From Myxococcales bacterium (lineage in GTDB: Bacteria; Myxococcota_A; Polyangia; Haliangiales; Haliangiaceae), in assembly GCA_016717005.1 (NCBI GenBank), contig JADJUF010000039.1:682001-746000 (forward strand): DNA of 64,000 nt. Reading direction: 5' to 3'. A program made the position numbers and the translations under genes. The notes beneath the pieces were generated by a model that made no database searches, had not been told where the DNA came from, and saw nothing but the letters and a program-made list of their open reading frames with translations. Each line of letters begins with the position of its first letter. Positions within the stretch are counted from its first letter, which is position 1. This document shows, piece by piece, positions 17,281 to 26,515 of this stretch.

Positions 17281-18393
17281 ATGCGCGATGAGGTGGTCTG
17301 GACCGACGAGGGTCGCGCGACCCTCGCGAGCCTGCGGCGCCACAGCGTGTTCCTGCACACCGGCGCCGACGACGCCTCGCTGAACGCTCACGTCGCCGCG
17401 TCGATCACCCGCTTCACGCCGCTGTGGCAGCGCGGCCTCGCCTTCGCCGGCCCGGTCGGCCACGCCGCGGTGGTGTGGACGCACGCGCGGCTCGCGACCG
17501 GCGCGCTGCCGGACGACGTGACGCCGCACCAGGCGGCCTGGGCGGTCACGCTGATCGGCGGCTACGCCGACGTGGTCGACCAGCTGTGCGAGCTGGTCGT
17601 GCGCCGCGGCCCGGCGTTCGCGGTCGACGCGCTGATCGCGACGCGCTCGATGCGGATCGTCCGGCACGCGCCGCGCGGGTCCCGCGGCGAGGACGACGAC
17701 GCGATCTGGGTCGACGGCGCCGACGCGCCGACCGAGCTCGACGCGCCGACCGGGCTCGGCCTCCAGTACGATCACGGCAAGGAGCGCCTCAGCTACTACC
17801 TCGCGCAGGTCACCGACCACGGCGACGAGGCGACGAGGGCGGCGCTCCGCGCGGCGGTCGCCGAGCGCTGGCACGCCGCGTCCGCACGCGCGCGATCATG
17901 CTTGGCGATCGCGACCGACGACGCCGCGCGCGCCGCCGAGGTCACCCGCGCGGCGCTCGATGACGGGGGGCCGAGCTGGCGGGCGCCCGGTGAGGTGTTC
18001 TACCTGCTCCGCGACGCCGCGCTGGCCCGGCGTGCGTTCAGGCCGGGGACCAGCCTCGACCAGCGGGTCATCGCGAACCTGGGGGCGGCCGCGCTGCCAT
18101 TGTTCGAGCGCGCGCTCGCCGCGAACGACTACGCGACCGGACTGCGCGCGCTCTACGACCTGCGCGGCCCGCGCACCGCGCGCATCTTCGGACGCTTCGC
18201 CGAGCGGCGCCCGTACGCGGCGCTGGTCCACAACTACTTCGCCGACTCGCCCGAGCTCCTGCTCGGGCTGCGCCGCAACCGGTCGATGGAGCCCTACCGC
18301 TTGCAGCTGCACAAGCTCGAGTCGCGGCTGCGCATCGCGCACGACCCCACGCCGCCGCGCCCACGATCGCCGCGCCCAGCCCGCCGGCCGTGA
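17281..18393 (+). CDS. Hypothetical 370-residue helical protein
   Basis: The cytoplasmic product has no recognised domain. It is helical with repeated Ala/Arg-rich helices in the second half (ARAAEVTRAALDDGGPSWRA, LPLFERALAANDYATGLRAL), which may be HEAT- or TPR-like. The N-terminal half contains VVDQLCELVVRRGPAFAVDA. It ends in a Pro/Arg-rich tail (PPRPRSPRPARRP). Its stop is adjacent to the stop of the convergent TPR gene. No signal peptide is visible. Confidence 0.6.
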   Translation: MRDEVVWTDEGRATLASLRRHSVFLHTGADDASLNAHVAASITRFTPLWQRGLAFAGPVGHAAVVWTHARLATGALPDDVTPHQAAWAVTLIGGYADVVDQLCELVVRRGPAFAVDALIATRSMRIVRHAPRGSRGEDDDAIWVDGADAPTELDAPTGLGLQYDHGKERLSYYLAQVTDHGDEATRAALRAAVAERWHAASARARSCLAIATDDAARAAEVTRAALDDGGPSWRAPGEVFYLLRDAALARRAFRPGTSLDQRVIANLGAAALPLFERALAANDYATGLRALYDLRGPRTARIFGRFAERRPYAALVHNYFADSPELLLGLRRNRSMEPYRLQLHKLESRLRIAHDPTPPRPRSPRPARRP

Positions 18394-18394
18394 G

Positions 18395-19384
18395 TCACGC
18401 CGCGGCGCGGAACGCCTGCAGCTCGGGCCACGCGGTCGCCAGGAAGTCGAGCTGCGCCGGCGGCGCGCCGCGCACCAGCCGTAGCCACGGCTCGGCCGCG
18501 CCCAGCTCGCGCGGGCCGTCCCAGCGCGCCGCCGCGAACGCGCGCACGAGCCACGCGATCCGCATCGTCGCGACGGTCACCGCGCACTCGAGCTGCGCCA
18601 CCGACGCGTCGTAGACGCGGATGACCGCGTCGGCCTGACCGCGCCGCGCCGCGACGATCATCGCCACCAGCGCCCGGTTGGCGACGATGTGCTCCCGCAC
18701 GCCGCCCGGCTGCACCCGCGCCAGCCGCCGGTCGAGATCGGCCAGCCAGCGGTCGGCCCCGTCGAGGTCGCCGCGCGTCGCCAGGGCGAACGCGAGCAGC
18801 GCCACCGCCTGCACGCGCGCGTCGGCGCTGAACTGCAGCCCGCCCGTGCGCTCGACCGCCGCGAACTCGGCCGCAGCCTCGTCGAGCTGACCGGCGTGCA
18901 GGAGCGCCATGCCCAGGTGCAGCCGTGCCATCGCCTGGTAGCTCGGCTGGCGCCGGTAGTCGTGGACCACCGCGCGCGCCAGCTCGATCGCGCGGGTCGA
19001 CTGGCCCGCCACGCGCGCCGCCTCGGCCGCGGCGACCCGCGCGCCCAGCTGCTGGCCGCCGCGCAGCTGTCGGTACAGCCACGACAGGACGAACAGCAAC
19101 AGCAGGAAGGGCCACGCGACGCCGAGCATCCCGAGCACCACGTCGCGCCAGGTCCGCACGCCCGGCGGCCCCGAGTACAGCGCGTACACCGCCGCGAACG
19201 TCATGATCAGCACCAGCCAGATCGCGAACGTCTTCCGCGCGCTGCTCACCGGCACCGCCGGGTTGTCCTGCGGCTCGGGCGGCGGCTGGTATGGGGACGG
19301 CGCCACCGCATCCCCCGCCGCCGCGCTCGCGCCCGGTCGCGCCGCGGGCGCCGCGCCGATCAGCTCGCTCAGGTCGTCGCTCAT
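18395..19384 (-). CDS. TPR-containing inner-membrane protein
   Basis: The 329-residue protein has a soluble Pro/Ala-rich N-terminus, two transmembrane segments (about 50-68, AIWLVLIMTFAAVYALYSG, and about 83-104, LGMLGVAWPFLLLLFVLSWL) and a C-terminal region of tetratricopeptide-type helices (QSTRAIELARAVVHDYRRQP, LHLGMALLHAGQLDEAAAEF). It probably scaffolds other proteins at the membrane. The start is supported by TACAAT six bases upstream. The first codons (MSDDLSELIGAAPA) are similar to units of the adjacent minisatellite, as if the 5' end of the gene belongs to the repeat. Confidence 0.7.
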   Translation of the reverse strand: MSDDLSELIGAAPAARPGASAAAGDAVAPSPYQPPPEPQDNPAVPVSSARKTFAIWLVLIMTFAAVYALYSGPPGVRTWRDVVLGMLGVAWPFLLLLFVLSWLYRQLRGGQQLGARVAAAEAARVAGQSTRAIELARAVVHDYRRQPSYQAMARLHLGMALLHAGQLDEAAAEFAAVERTGGLQFSADARVQAVALLAFALATRGDLDGADRWLADLDRRLARVQPGGVREHIVANRALVAMIVAARRGQADAVIRVYDASVAQLECAVTVATMRIAWLVRAFAAARWDGPRELGAAEPWLRLVRGAPPAQLDFLATAWPELQAFRAAA

Positions 19385-20025
19385 GGCGGCATTGTAGTCC
19401 TCACAGCCGGGCGCGCGGCGCCGGACCGGTCAGCTCGCGCAAGCCGTCGCTCATCGCGGCGGCGGCGCCGTCGCAGCTCGACGCGCGCCGGCCCCGGACC
19501 TCGCGCGGGTCGTCGCGCATCGGCAGCGTCGCCCGCGCAGCTGGACGCGCGCCGGCGCCGCCCCCATCAGCTCGCGCAGCTCGTCGAGCATGGCGGTGGC
19601 GCGCGAACCGCCGGGCGCCAGCCGACCGGCAGCCGCCCGACCGCCAGCGCCGGCCCGGGACCTCCGCGACGTCGACGAGGCCGCCGCAAGCCGCCCGACC
19701 CCCAGCGCCGGCCCGGGACCTCCGCGACGTCGACGAGGCCGCCGCAAGCCGCCCGACCGCCAGCGCCGGCCCGGGACCTCCGCGACGTCGACGAGGCCGC
19801 CGCCAGCCGCCCGACCGCCAGCGCCGGCCCGGGACCTCCGCGACGTCGACGAGGCCGCCGCCAGCCGCCCGACCGCCAGCGCCGGCCCGGGACCTCGACA
19901 TTGACGAGGCCGCCCGACCGCGACCCGCCACATGCCCGCGGCCCGGCTCACGGGGCCGGCCCGGGGACATCGTCGACGTCAATCAGGCCGCCGCCGCGGC
20001 GCCAGCCGACCGACAGCAACCAGGT
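19355..20025. repeat. Minisatellite (58-66 bp units) joining two genes
   Basis: Five near-identical 58-base units begin at 19631, 19689, 19747, 19805 and 19863 (AGCCGCCCGACC ... GACGTCGACGAGGCC). More diverged units continue to the left as far as the start codon of the TPR gene and to the right into the last 25 codons of the transposase gene. On the minus strand the units read LVDVAEVPG, matching LIDVDDVPG at the transposase end and, more loosely, MSDGLRELTGPAP and MSDDLSELIGAAP at the left end. Confidence 0.75.
19391..19396 (-). promoter_or_regulatory. -10 hexamer TACAAT, leaderless start
   Basis: TACAAT on the minus strand lies six bases before the ATG of the TPR gene, inside the minisatellite margin. 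Confidence 0.5.
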
Positions 20026-20679
20026 GTGCGGCGCGGCGGTCGGACATCCGTCGCGAGCCAGCGCGCGCAGCCACGGAGCGTCGGTCCGAATCGCGGCCTT
20101 CCAGCCGTCGAACCACAGCGCGCTCGAGAACGGATCGACCCAGCCAGGGGCGAGCACCTGGCCGCGCGCGGTGACGTGGTGCCGGGCGTTGAGCAGGACG
20201 TAGCGCAGGGCGTTGCGCACCTCGCGCGGCGTGCGCAGCGGGCGCGCGTGGTAGCGCTGGGCGAACAGCCGGCCGCGGCGGCCGAGCAGCACGTTGAGGC
20301 GCCGGGCCAGCCGGATGGTCAGGCCCTGCATGCCGCGCGCGAGCGCCGCGGCGCCGGCGGCCTCGACGACGAGGTGGAGGTGATCGCCGAGGACGTTGTA
20401 GTGCGCGACGCGGAAGTCGCCGCGGTGGCCGCCGGCGCTGATGGCCGCGCGCACGACCCGCATGACCGCGGCGCGCCGGAACGACGGCAGGCCGCCGACG
20501 ACCTTGAGCGTGACGTGCACCGGCACCGACGCCGGAAAGCGCACGCGCGGCAGGTGCGCGCAGCTGCCCTTGCGCTTCTTGCGGCCGGCGCCCGGACGCC
20601 AGCCGCCGTGCCCGGTCGGGCGACGCGCCTGATCCAGCGTGAGCTGGATCGGCGTGCGGGGGCGTCGGGTGGCGCTCAT
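19948..20679 (-). CDS. REP-associated (Y1/HUH) transposase
   Basis: The 243-residue product is a Y1-type transposase of the IS200/RAYT superfamily, which cuts single-stranded DNA at hairpins. It has a basic Gly-rich N-terminus (GHGGWRPGAGRKKR), then VPVHVTLKVVGGLPSFR, the HUH motif in YNVLGDHLHLVVEA, and the helix with the probable catalytic Tyr in EVRNALRYVLLNARHH. No terminal inverted repeats of a conventional insertion sequence are seen, which fits a single-copy, domesticated RAYT. The last 25 codons are a unit of the adjacent minisatellite. The region before the start is unusually AT-rich. Confidence 0.8.
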   Translation of the reverse strand: MSATRRPRTPIQLTLDQARRPTGHGGWRPGAGRKKRKGSCAHLPRVRFPASVPVHVTLKVVGGLPSFRRAAVMRVVRAAISAGGHRGDFRVAHYNVLGDHLHLVVEAAGAAALARGMQGLTIRLARRLNVLLGRRGRLFAQRYHARPLRTPREVRNALRYVLLNARHHVTARGQVLAPGWVDPFSSALWFDGWKAAIRTDAPWLRALARDGCPTAAPHTWLLSVGWRRGGGLIDVDDVPGPAP

Positions 20680-21477
20680 TTTTGATTATGGCATATATAG
20701 CTCAGCGCGAGCGATCGTCAAGCCTCACGTCGAGGGGCATGGGGTACAGGCGGGGCTGGCTCCTGACAGGTTCTTCCAACGGTGCGCGTCCAGGTAGTTG
20801 TCGCCGAAGGTTCATGCGACGGCCTGATGCTGTGCCGCCGGATCGGGGCTGAGCACGACGGTGCCTAGTTCCTCATCGAGCCGCTCTGGGTTCGCCAGCC
20901 GGGCGCGCTGGCACTGCGCGTGACGGCGCTTGAGAATCGTTGGCGCTCGTCCCTCGTGTCGTTCGGCCCATGCGCCCCCGTCAGGCCGCGACAGCGGCGC
21001 GGTCACCGGCGGGCGCGCGACGTGCGGGACATGGCATCGCCTGACCGCGGCATTGGTACCGGCGGAGCACGGCCGCCTGCAGCCCCCGAACAGCCACCCC
21101 GACCTCGACACCGCCCATCCGCGGCCTCGATCGCTCGGCTGCGCCGCGCGGTTCGCCTTGACCGACGACGACCGGCGGCTCGTCGCGCTGCACGGCGGAG
21201 CCCACGGTGGCCGCCTGCGCTGGGCGCGCAGGCACCCGCCCCGACCCAGTCGTCAGTCTCGCGCACCGCAGTGCGGACCAGACGTCGCGCCACGCTCGCC
21301 CAGCGTGCTGGTGTCGCCGCAAGCGGCGCCGCTGCGCCGGTCGCCAGCGGTGACATCGCCACCGCCCGGAGCGATCACCCGCTGCGCCGTCGCGACGCGG
21401 CGCGCGCCCGCCGCGCGGCAGCGACCGCCGCGCTGGCGCTCGGCGCGCGCGGGCACCGCCGTGGTACGCCACGGTCG
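20680..21477. other. Long intergenic region without a supported gene
   Basis: This 800-base stretch between the divergent transposase and AgmX-like genes has only overlapping GC-driven ORFs without convincing starts or family motifs. The first 150 bases have lower GC than the rest. I see no repeat, RNA or complete gene in it. Confidence 0.6.
20685..20690 (-). promoter_or_regulatory. -10-like CATAAT in an AT-rich start region
   Basis: The minus strand reads TATATATGCCATAATCAAAAATG. CATAAT ends five bases before the transposase ATG. The 25-base AT-rich stretch stands out sharply from its surroundings. Confidence 0.45.
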
Positions 21478-22101
21478 ATGTCCCGCCGGACCACCCTCCC
21501 CGTCGTCGCGGTCGCGCTCGTCGCCGCGCTCGCGCTGCTGTGGTGGCGCCGCGACGCCCGCCCAGGCGCGCCCCCCGCGCCGGTCGACGCCAACGCCGGG
21601 ACCGGCGCCGGCGCCCCCGCGCCCTCGACGCCAGGCGCGCCACCACCGACCGCCGCCGCCGAGCGCGCCCGGGTCCGCCGCCTCCCGGCCGACGAGCACC
21701 GCCGGCTCGCCGCGCAGATCGCCGGCGCCCGGCGCCGGGCCCAGGCTGCCCGCGCCGCCGCCCCGGGGGCCCCGGCGATCACCGACGACGTCCGCATCCC
21801 GCTCGATCAGATCGCCGGCCCGCTGCAGGACGCGCTGCAGCAGTCGATCTCGATCCTCGCCGAGTGCTACCAGGATCTGCCCGACGGCGCGCCCGGCCGC
21901 ACCGCCGCAGCCGCGATGACGCTCATCACCGATCCCGAGTTCGGCACCGTCATCGACACCGCCGCGATCCACGATCGCACCGGCCAGCCGATCGATCCCG
22001 CGCTCGACGCGTGCCTCCGCGACCGCATCGACGAGCTGGCCCTGCCGCCCTTCGGCACCGGCGGCACGATCGCGCTCGAGTACACGTTCCGCTTCGACTG
22101 A
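21478..22101 (+). CDS. Membrane-anchored AgmX/TonB-C-like protein
   Basis: The 207-residue product has one N-terminal transmembrane anchor (TTLPVVAVALVAALALLWW), a Pro/Ala-rich linker and a C-terminal domain. That domain follows the AgmX/PglI or TonB-like pattern: a Cys after a helix (ILAECYQDLP), a strand pair with a Gly turn (AMTLITDPEFGTVIDTAAIH), a second Cys (LDACLRDRIDELALPPF) and a final strand (IALEYTFRFD). In myxobacteria such domains occur in motility and envelope complexes. TACGCC lies seven bases before the ATG. The stop is 33 bases from that of the convergent SNF2 gene. Confidence 0.6.
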   Translation: MSRRTTLPVVAVALVAALALLWWRRDARPGAPPAPVDANAGTGAGAPAPSTPGAPPPTAAAERARVRRLPADEHRRLAAQIAGARRRAQAARAAAPGAPAITDDVRIPLDQIAGPLQDALQQSISILAECYQDLPDGAPGRTAAAAMTLITDPEFGTVIDTAAIHDRTGQPIDPALDACLRDRIDELALPPFGTGGTIALEYTFRFD

Positions 22102-22134
22102 CCGCCTCGCCGCGCGCCCGCGCCCGCCGCGCGG

Positions 22135-25100
22135 CTACTGCGCCAGCAAGAAGCGCAGGTCGTCGGCCGTGAGCGCGCCGATCGCGCGCGCGTCCTCCGC
22201 GAACAGGCCCTCGAGCAGCGCGCGCTTGCTGCGCTGCAGCTCCAGGACCTTGTCCTCGATCGTGCCGTCGGCCACCAGCCGGTAGGCCGTGACCGCACGG
22301 GCCTGGCCGATGCGATGCGCGCGATCGATCGCCTGGGCCTCGACCGCCGGGTTCCACCACGGATCGAGCAGGTACACGTAGCTCGCGGCGGTGAGGTTGA
22401 GCCCGGTCCCGCCGGCCTTGAGACTGATCAGGAACGTCGAGCACGCGGGGTCGGTCTGGAACCGCTCGACCCCGGTCTTGCGATCGCGGGTCTGCCCGTC
22501 GAGGTACTCGTACGTGATCCCGGCCGCGCCGAGGCGCGCCCGCGCCAGCGCCAGGAACGACGTGAACTGGGAGAACACCAGCACCTTGTGGCCGGCGTCG
22601 ACGACCTCCGCGAGCTGCTCGAGCAACACGTCGAGCTTGGCGCTGCCGTCGACCGCGCGGTCCGGCGTCACGAGCGCCGGCGCGCACGCCGCCTGGCGCA
22701 AGCGCAGCAGGGCCTCGAGCACGTGCATCGTCGACCGCTTGATCCCATCGGTCTCGATCCGGGCCAGGAGGGTCGCGCGGTAGCCATCGCGCAGTTGATC
22801 GTAGAACCGGCGCTGGGCCGGCCCGAGCGCGACCTTCAGCACCTGCTCGGTGCGCGGCGGCAACTCCGGCAGCACCTGGGCCTTGGTCCGGCGCAGGAGG
22901 AACGGCCGGAGGGTGCGCGCCAGCGGCGCGACGTCGCCCGCCCCGACCGGCGCCGCCGTCTGGACCTTCCGCAGCGCCGCGACGTCGCGGAACATGCCGG
23001 GGTTCAAGAACTCGAAGATCGACGCCAGGTCGCCGACGTGGTTCTCGATCGGCGTGCCCGACAGCGCCAGGCGATGGTCACCGCGCAGCAGGCGCACCGC
23101 CTTGGTGAGCTGGGCGTTGGGGTTCTTGATCGCCTGGGCCTCGTCGAGCACCACGTAGCTCCAGGCCCGGCCGGTCAACTCGAGCACGTCCTGGCGGACG
23201 GTCGGGTAGCTGGTCACGACCAGATCGGCCGTCGCCAGGTCCGCCAGCCGGGCGCCGCGATCGGCCCCGGTGTAGTTGACGACCCGCAGCGCGGGCGCGA
23301 ACCGCGCCGCCTCGTCGAGCCAGTTCCACACCACGCTCTTGGGCGCGACCACCAGCGCCGGCCTCCCGCCGCGCGCCTCGACCACCGCGGCCAGCACCTG
23401 GACCGTCTTGCCCAGGCCCATGTCATCCGCCAGGCAACCGCCGAAGCCGAGCTCGCGCAGGAACGCCAGCCAGCCCAGGCCGTCGCGCTGGTAGGGCCGC
23501 AGCTCACCGCGAAAGCCGCGCGGCTCGCGACCGGCGACGATGCCGGTGAACGCCGCGATCCGGTCGCGGAGCCGGGCGAACCGCGCGTCGACCTCGACCT
23601 CCGGGACGGCCGCGAGCAGCAGATCGAGCATGACCACGCGGCTGCGCGGCACCCGCAGCCGACCACCGTCGATCGCACCGACCAGGCTGAGCCCAGCGAA
23701 CGCGGTCCCCCAGGTCTCGGGCAGCGCCGCGTGGCTGCCGTCGGCCAGCCGCACCAGGTTGCGCCCCGCCGCCAGGGCCGCGACCAGCGCCTGACCGTCG
23801 ATCGCCTCGCCGCCGACCGTCGCGCCGACCGCCACGTCGAACCAGTCGACGCCGGACGACACGACCGCGCTCCAGTCGCGCGCGACCTGGACCGGCTTGG
23901 CGCGCAGCCACACCTGCCATCCCGACGCGACGAGATCGTCGACCGACGCCACCAGCAGCGTCGCCGGGATCCACCACTCGTTGGCGTACCCCCACGGCGG
24001 CCCCAGGCGCGAGATCGCCTCGTCGCGCCGACGGGCTTCGACGCCGCGGTCGACCGGGTGCAGGCGCTGGCCGACGGCGTCGAACGCGAACACGCCGTCG
24101 TCGTCCGCGTCGCGACGGACCTCACCGTAGCGGAAGGCGATCGTGCCCCGGTAGTGGCCCGGCGACCGCTCGTCCAGTTCGAGCGACGGGACCGGGGCCA
24201 CCGGCTCGATCCGCCAGTCGAGGGCCGGCGCCAGCTCGAGCGCCGGGGCCTGCGCCGCGCCGGCGAACTGACGCAGGAACGCGCTGATCTGGCCCCGGGG
24301 CACACGCATCGGCGCCGCGCCGGTCACGAGCCACCAGCGCGCGAGCGCGGCGCCATCGGCGACCACGATCAAGCGTGCGTCGACCGCGACGCAGCCTCCG
24401 CCGAACACCGCGGACAGCGCCGCCAGCGGGATCCGCTCGTCGCCGCGCGCCAGCCAGCCGACCACCGACCACCCGCCGTCGACGGTGTCGGCGACCGCCG
24501 AGAACACGACCCGGAACGGTCCACCGCCATCCCAGCGCAGCGGCCGCAGCGGCGCGTCATCATCGTCGCCGACGTCGAGCCATCCCAGCCGGCCGGTCGC
24601 CGCGAGCGCGGGCACGATGCGGTCGACGGTGGCCGCGTGGATGAGCACCGCGGCCCGGCTCTGCCGCTGGCCCCAGCCGATCGGGGCGGGCGGCCCGACC
24701 GGCGCCGCCGCGCGCAGCGCCGCGACCGCGAGCCGATCGTCCGGATCGTACAGCGCGTCGCGGCCATCGAACCCGAGCCGGCACGCCAGTCGCGGTCCCA
24801 GGGTCCCATCCAACCGCTGGCCGCGCTGCGCCGTCCGGACCTCGGCGAACAGCATCGCGTCGCGATCGGAGGCGTCGGGCGCGCCCGCCGCGTGTTGCAC
24901 CAGGTGGTACTCGAGGACCCCGGCGGCGTCGGTGCGCGGCGCGGGCGCGGACGCGCGCTCGACCTCCGCGATCAGCGCACGCCAGCCGGCGCGGGGGCGC
25001 CGCCGGGAGCGCCGCTCGGCCGCCCGCGGCCGCGGCGCGCGCGGGCGCTTGAGCTCGACGCGGGGCGCCGGCGCCGGCCGTTGGATCGCCTGGGCCCCCG

Positions 25101-25464
25101 GCGCCGGCGACATCCACACGTCCTCGACGCTGAGCGCGACCCTCGCGCCCGCCAACCCCAGGTCCGCGCGGCGCAGGTCCAGCGCGAGCAAGAACGAATA
25201 GAGGTGCTTGCACGCCTCCCCCCGGTCGCCGACCGGGCACGAACACGCGCCGCGCAGCACGCCAGCCAGGTGGATCGGCGCGGCCAGGTTCATCACATAG
25301 GGCCGCGACGCCGAGCCCTCAACCGTGGCCACGGCCGTCCGCGCCTCGAGCTCGACCACCCGCACCCGGCTGACGTAGCGCTGCGCTCGGCCGATCGTGG
25401 TCGCCGAGAACCAGCGCACGCAGCGCTGCGCCAGCCCGGACGACGGCGAGTTGGCGACGGGCAT
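22135..25464 (-). CDS. SNF2-family ATPase with SWIM zinc finger
   Basis: The 1109-residue protein is a bacterial Swi2/Snf2 (HepA-like) DNA translocase. Near residues 70-85 it has a SWIM zinc finger (GACSCPVGDRGEACKH), which binds DNA or protein. A long middle region follows, then the ATPase: Walker A DDMGLGKTVQ (about 680), DEAQAIKNPNAQ (about 771), LSGTPIENHVGDL, and the helicase C-terminal motifs VLVFSQFTSF, LISLKAGGTGLNLTAA and QAIDRAHRIGQ. All ATPase motifs are intact. The start chosen is ATG (MPVANSPSSG); a GTG four codons upstream is possible. The frame stays open 590 bases further upstream but there overlaps a decayed lipoprotein fragment. Confidence 0.9.
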   Translation of the reverse strand: MPVANSPSSGLAQRCVRWFSATTIGRAQRYVSRVRVVELEARTAVATVEGSASRPYVMNLAAPIHLAGVLRGACSCPVGDRGEACKHLYSFLLALDLRRADLGLAGARVALSVEDVWMSPAPGAQAIQRPAPAPRVELKRPRAPRPRAAERRSRRRPRAGWRALIAEVERASAPAPRTDAAGVLEYHLVQHAAGAPDASDRDAMLFAEVRTAQRGQRLDGTLGPRLACRLGFDGRDALYDPDDRLAVAALRAAAPVGPPAPIGWGQRQSRAAVLIHAATVDRIVPALAATGRLGWLDVGDDDDAPLRPLRWDGGGPFRVVFSAVADTVDGGWSVVGWLARGDERIPLAALSAVFGGGCVAVDARLIVVADGAALARWWLVTGAAPMRVPRGQISAFLRQFAGAAQAPALELAPALDWRIEPVAPVPSLELDERSPGHYRGTIAFRYGEVRRDADDDGVFAFDAVGQRLHPVDRGVEARRRDEAISRLGPPWGYANEWWIPATLLVASVDDLVASGWQVWLRAKPVQVARDWSAVVSSGVDWFDVAVGATVGGEAIDGQALVAALAAGRNLVRLADGSHAALPETWGTAFAGLSLVGAIDGGRLRVPRSRVVMLDLLLAAVPEVEVDARFARLRDRIAAFTGIVAGREPRGFRGELRPYQRDGLGWLAFLRELGFGGCLADDMGLGKTVQVLAAVVEARGGRPALVVAPKSVVWNWLDEAARFAPALRVVNYTGADRGARLADLATADLVVTSYPTVRQDVLELTGRAWSYVVLDEAQAIKNPNAQLTKAVRLLRGDHRLALSGTPIENHVGDLASIFEFLNPGMFRDVAALRKVQTAAPVGAGDVAPLARTLRPFLLRRTKAQVLPELPPRTEQVLKVALGPAQRRFYDQLRDGYRATLLARIETDGIKRSTMHVLEALLRLRQAACAPALVTPDRAVDGSAKLDVLLEQLAEVVDAGHKVLVFSQFTSFLALARARLGAAGITYEYLDGQTRDRKTGVERFQTDPACSTFLISLKAGGTGLNLTAASYVYLLDPWWNPAVEAQAIDRAHRIGQARAVTAYRLVADGTIEDKVLELQRSKRALLEGLFAEDARAIGALTADDLRFLLAQ

Positions 25465-25545
25465 CGGGCGGATCACATACCGCGCCCGTCTGACGAGCGA
25501 CCGATCCAGGCCTCGGGCGGCGTCGAGGCCGGTCCGGGGCGCGGT

Positions 25546-25737
25546 GTCCGTGAGGTTCCTGGTCCGACGATCGCCGGCGGCCAAGCTCGCGACGACGGCG
25601 GCGCCCAGCTCGCGCTCGGTCGAGCCGGACCGCGGCGAGGGCGCGTCGCCGCGGTGGCATCCGGTGCGCGTCCCCTTGATGCCACCGCGCGGCGCGTGCG
25701 CGACCACGGGGCCGCGACCGCCAGCGACCAAGACGAG
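25546..25737 (-). pseudogene. N-terminal fragment of a decayed lipoprotein paralogue
   Basis: Read on the minus strand, the fragment gives APRGGIKGTRTGCHRGDAPS and then ERELGAAVVASLAAGDRRTR with NLTD. This matches the lipoprotein domain ending the metallopeptidase ORF (PCGGIKETVDGCHGCDAPS, AERALGSAVVASLVANDRRT, NLTD). The lipobox Cys is gone (LVLVAGGRG against LVLSAGCGG), the signal peptide is not intact and the rest of the gene is missing. Confidence 0.65.
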
Positions 25738-25782
25738 CCCCGGCGCGTCGCCGGACCACGACGCCCCCACGCCGCGCGGCGC

Positions 25783-25798
25783 TGGCCCGGCCGTTGCT
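25783..25798 (+). promoter_or_regulatory. Sigma-54-like -24/-12 element
   Basis: TGGCCCGGCCGTTGCT matches the consensus TGGCACG-N4-TTGCW with one mismatch and has exact GG-N10-GC spacing. Transcription would begin about five bases before the ATG of the following small lipoprotein gene. Confidence 0.4.
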
Positions 25799-25813
25799 CT
25801 GGTGACCGGCACC

Positions 25814-26107
25814 ATGAAGACAACCAGCCTCCTGTTCGCCACGCTCGCGCTCACCCTCGCCGCCGCCGGCTGCGGCAAGCAGACCGAGGCCACGCCCGCC
25901 CAGCTCGAGGCCCGCCTCGTCCAGCAGAAGGACGCCGTGTGCGCGTGCTCGACGCAGCAGTGCGCCATGGACGCCAAGGGCAAGGCCGAGCAGATCCAGC
26001 GCACGTACAGCAAGCTGGTCGCCGCCGACAAGATCCCCCAGGCCGTCGTCGACAACTACGACGCCATGAACACCTGCTACCGCGAGGTCAACGAGGGCAA
26101 GCGCTGA
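25814..26107 (+). CDS. Small lipoprotein with four-Cys helical domain
   Basis: The 97-residue protein has a textbook lipoprotein signal (MKTTSLLFATLALTLAAAGC, lipobox AAGC) and a short mature domain with Cys in VCACSTQQC and a later Cys in NTCYREVNEGK. The Cys spacing on predicted helices suggests a helical hairpin held by disulfides. It is the only plus-strand gene within a run of minus-strand lipoprotein relics. Function unknown. Confidence 0.75.
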   Translation: MKTTSLLFATLALTLAAAGCGKQTEATPAQLEARLVQQKDAVCACSTQQCAMDAKGKAEQIQRTYSKLVAADKIPQAVVDNYDAMNTCYREVNEGKR

Positions 26108-26171
26108 CCCACGCCGCCGCCGCGCGCGCGCCGATCCCGCGCGCCGATCCCGCGCGCCGCGCCGCGCGGTC

Positions 26172-26502
26172 TCAATCTCGCAAGAAGAGCGGCGGCTCCA
26201 CGACGTCGAGCTCGACCGCCGCCCCGACGCGGTGCGCGCAGTAGGTCCCATCGGTCTGCTCGTCGTAGAAGCGGTCGCCCAGCCACATGTGGTCGGTCGT
26301 GCGCGCGCGCCTGCCTGGCGTCCAGCGCCGACGGCAGCTCGCAGCCGGCGCAGTTATCCAGCGCTGCCGAAGGGGCACAGCGGCCGCCGGTCACGCCGGT
26401 CACCGCCGCCGTCGGACGGCAGCCGCACACGAACGCTATCGACGCGAGCAAGGTGAGCCGCGCCGCGCCCGAACCGCGCCGAACCAACCAACTCGCCGAC
26501 AT
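26172..26502 (-). pseudogene. Lipoprotein paralogue with internal deletion and frameshift
   Basis: The first frame gives a lipoprotein N-terminus (MSASWLVRRGSGAARLTLLA, lipobox VCGC) and a Cys-containing segment (LDNCAGCELPSALDARQA), similar to the paralogue fused to the metallopeptidase. The frame then shifts and jumps directly to that family's C-terminus: TTDHMWLGDRFYDEQTDGTY, CAHRVGAAVELDVV and PPLFLRD. The middle part present in the intact relative is missing, so the gene is broken. Confidence 0.7.
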
Positions 26503-26515
26503 CTCCAGCTCCGAC

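Noticed and set aside
20812..21111. Minus-strand 99-codon ORF between the transposase and AgmX-like genes
   Set aside because: It has no recognisable motif, overlaps several equally long GC-driven frames and lacks start signals.
25465..26055. 590-base N-terminal extension of the SNF2 protein
   Set aside because: The extra frame includes the lipoprotein relic and is antisense to the 97-residue lipoprotein gene; the ATG just before the SWIM region is sufficient.
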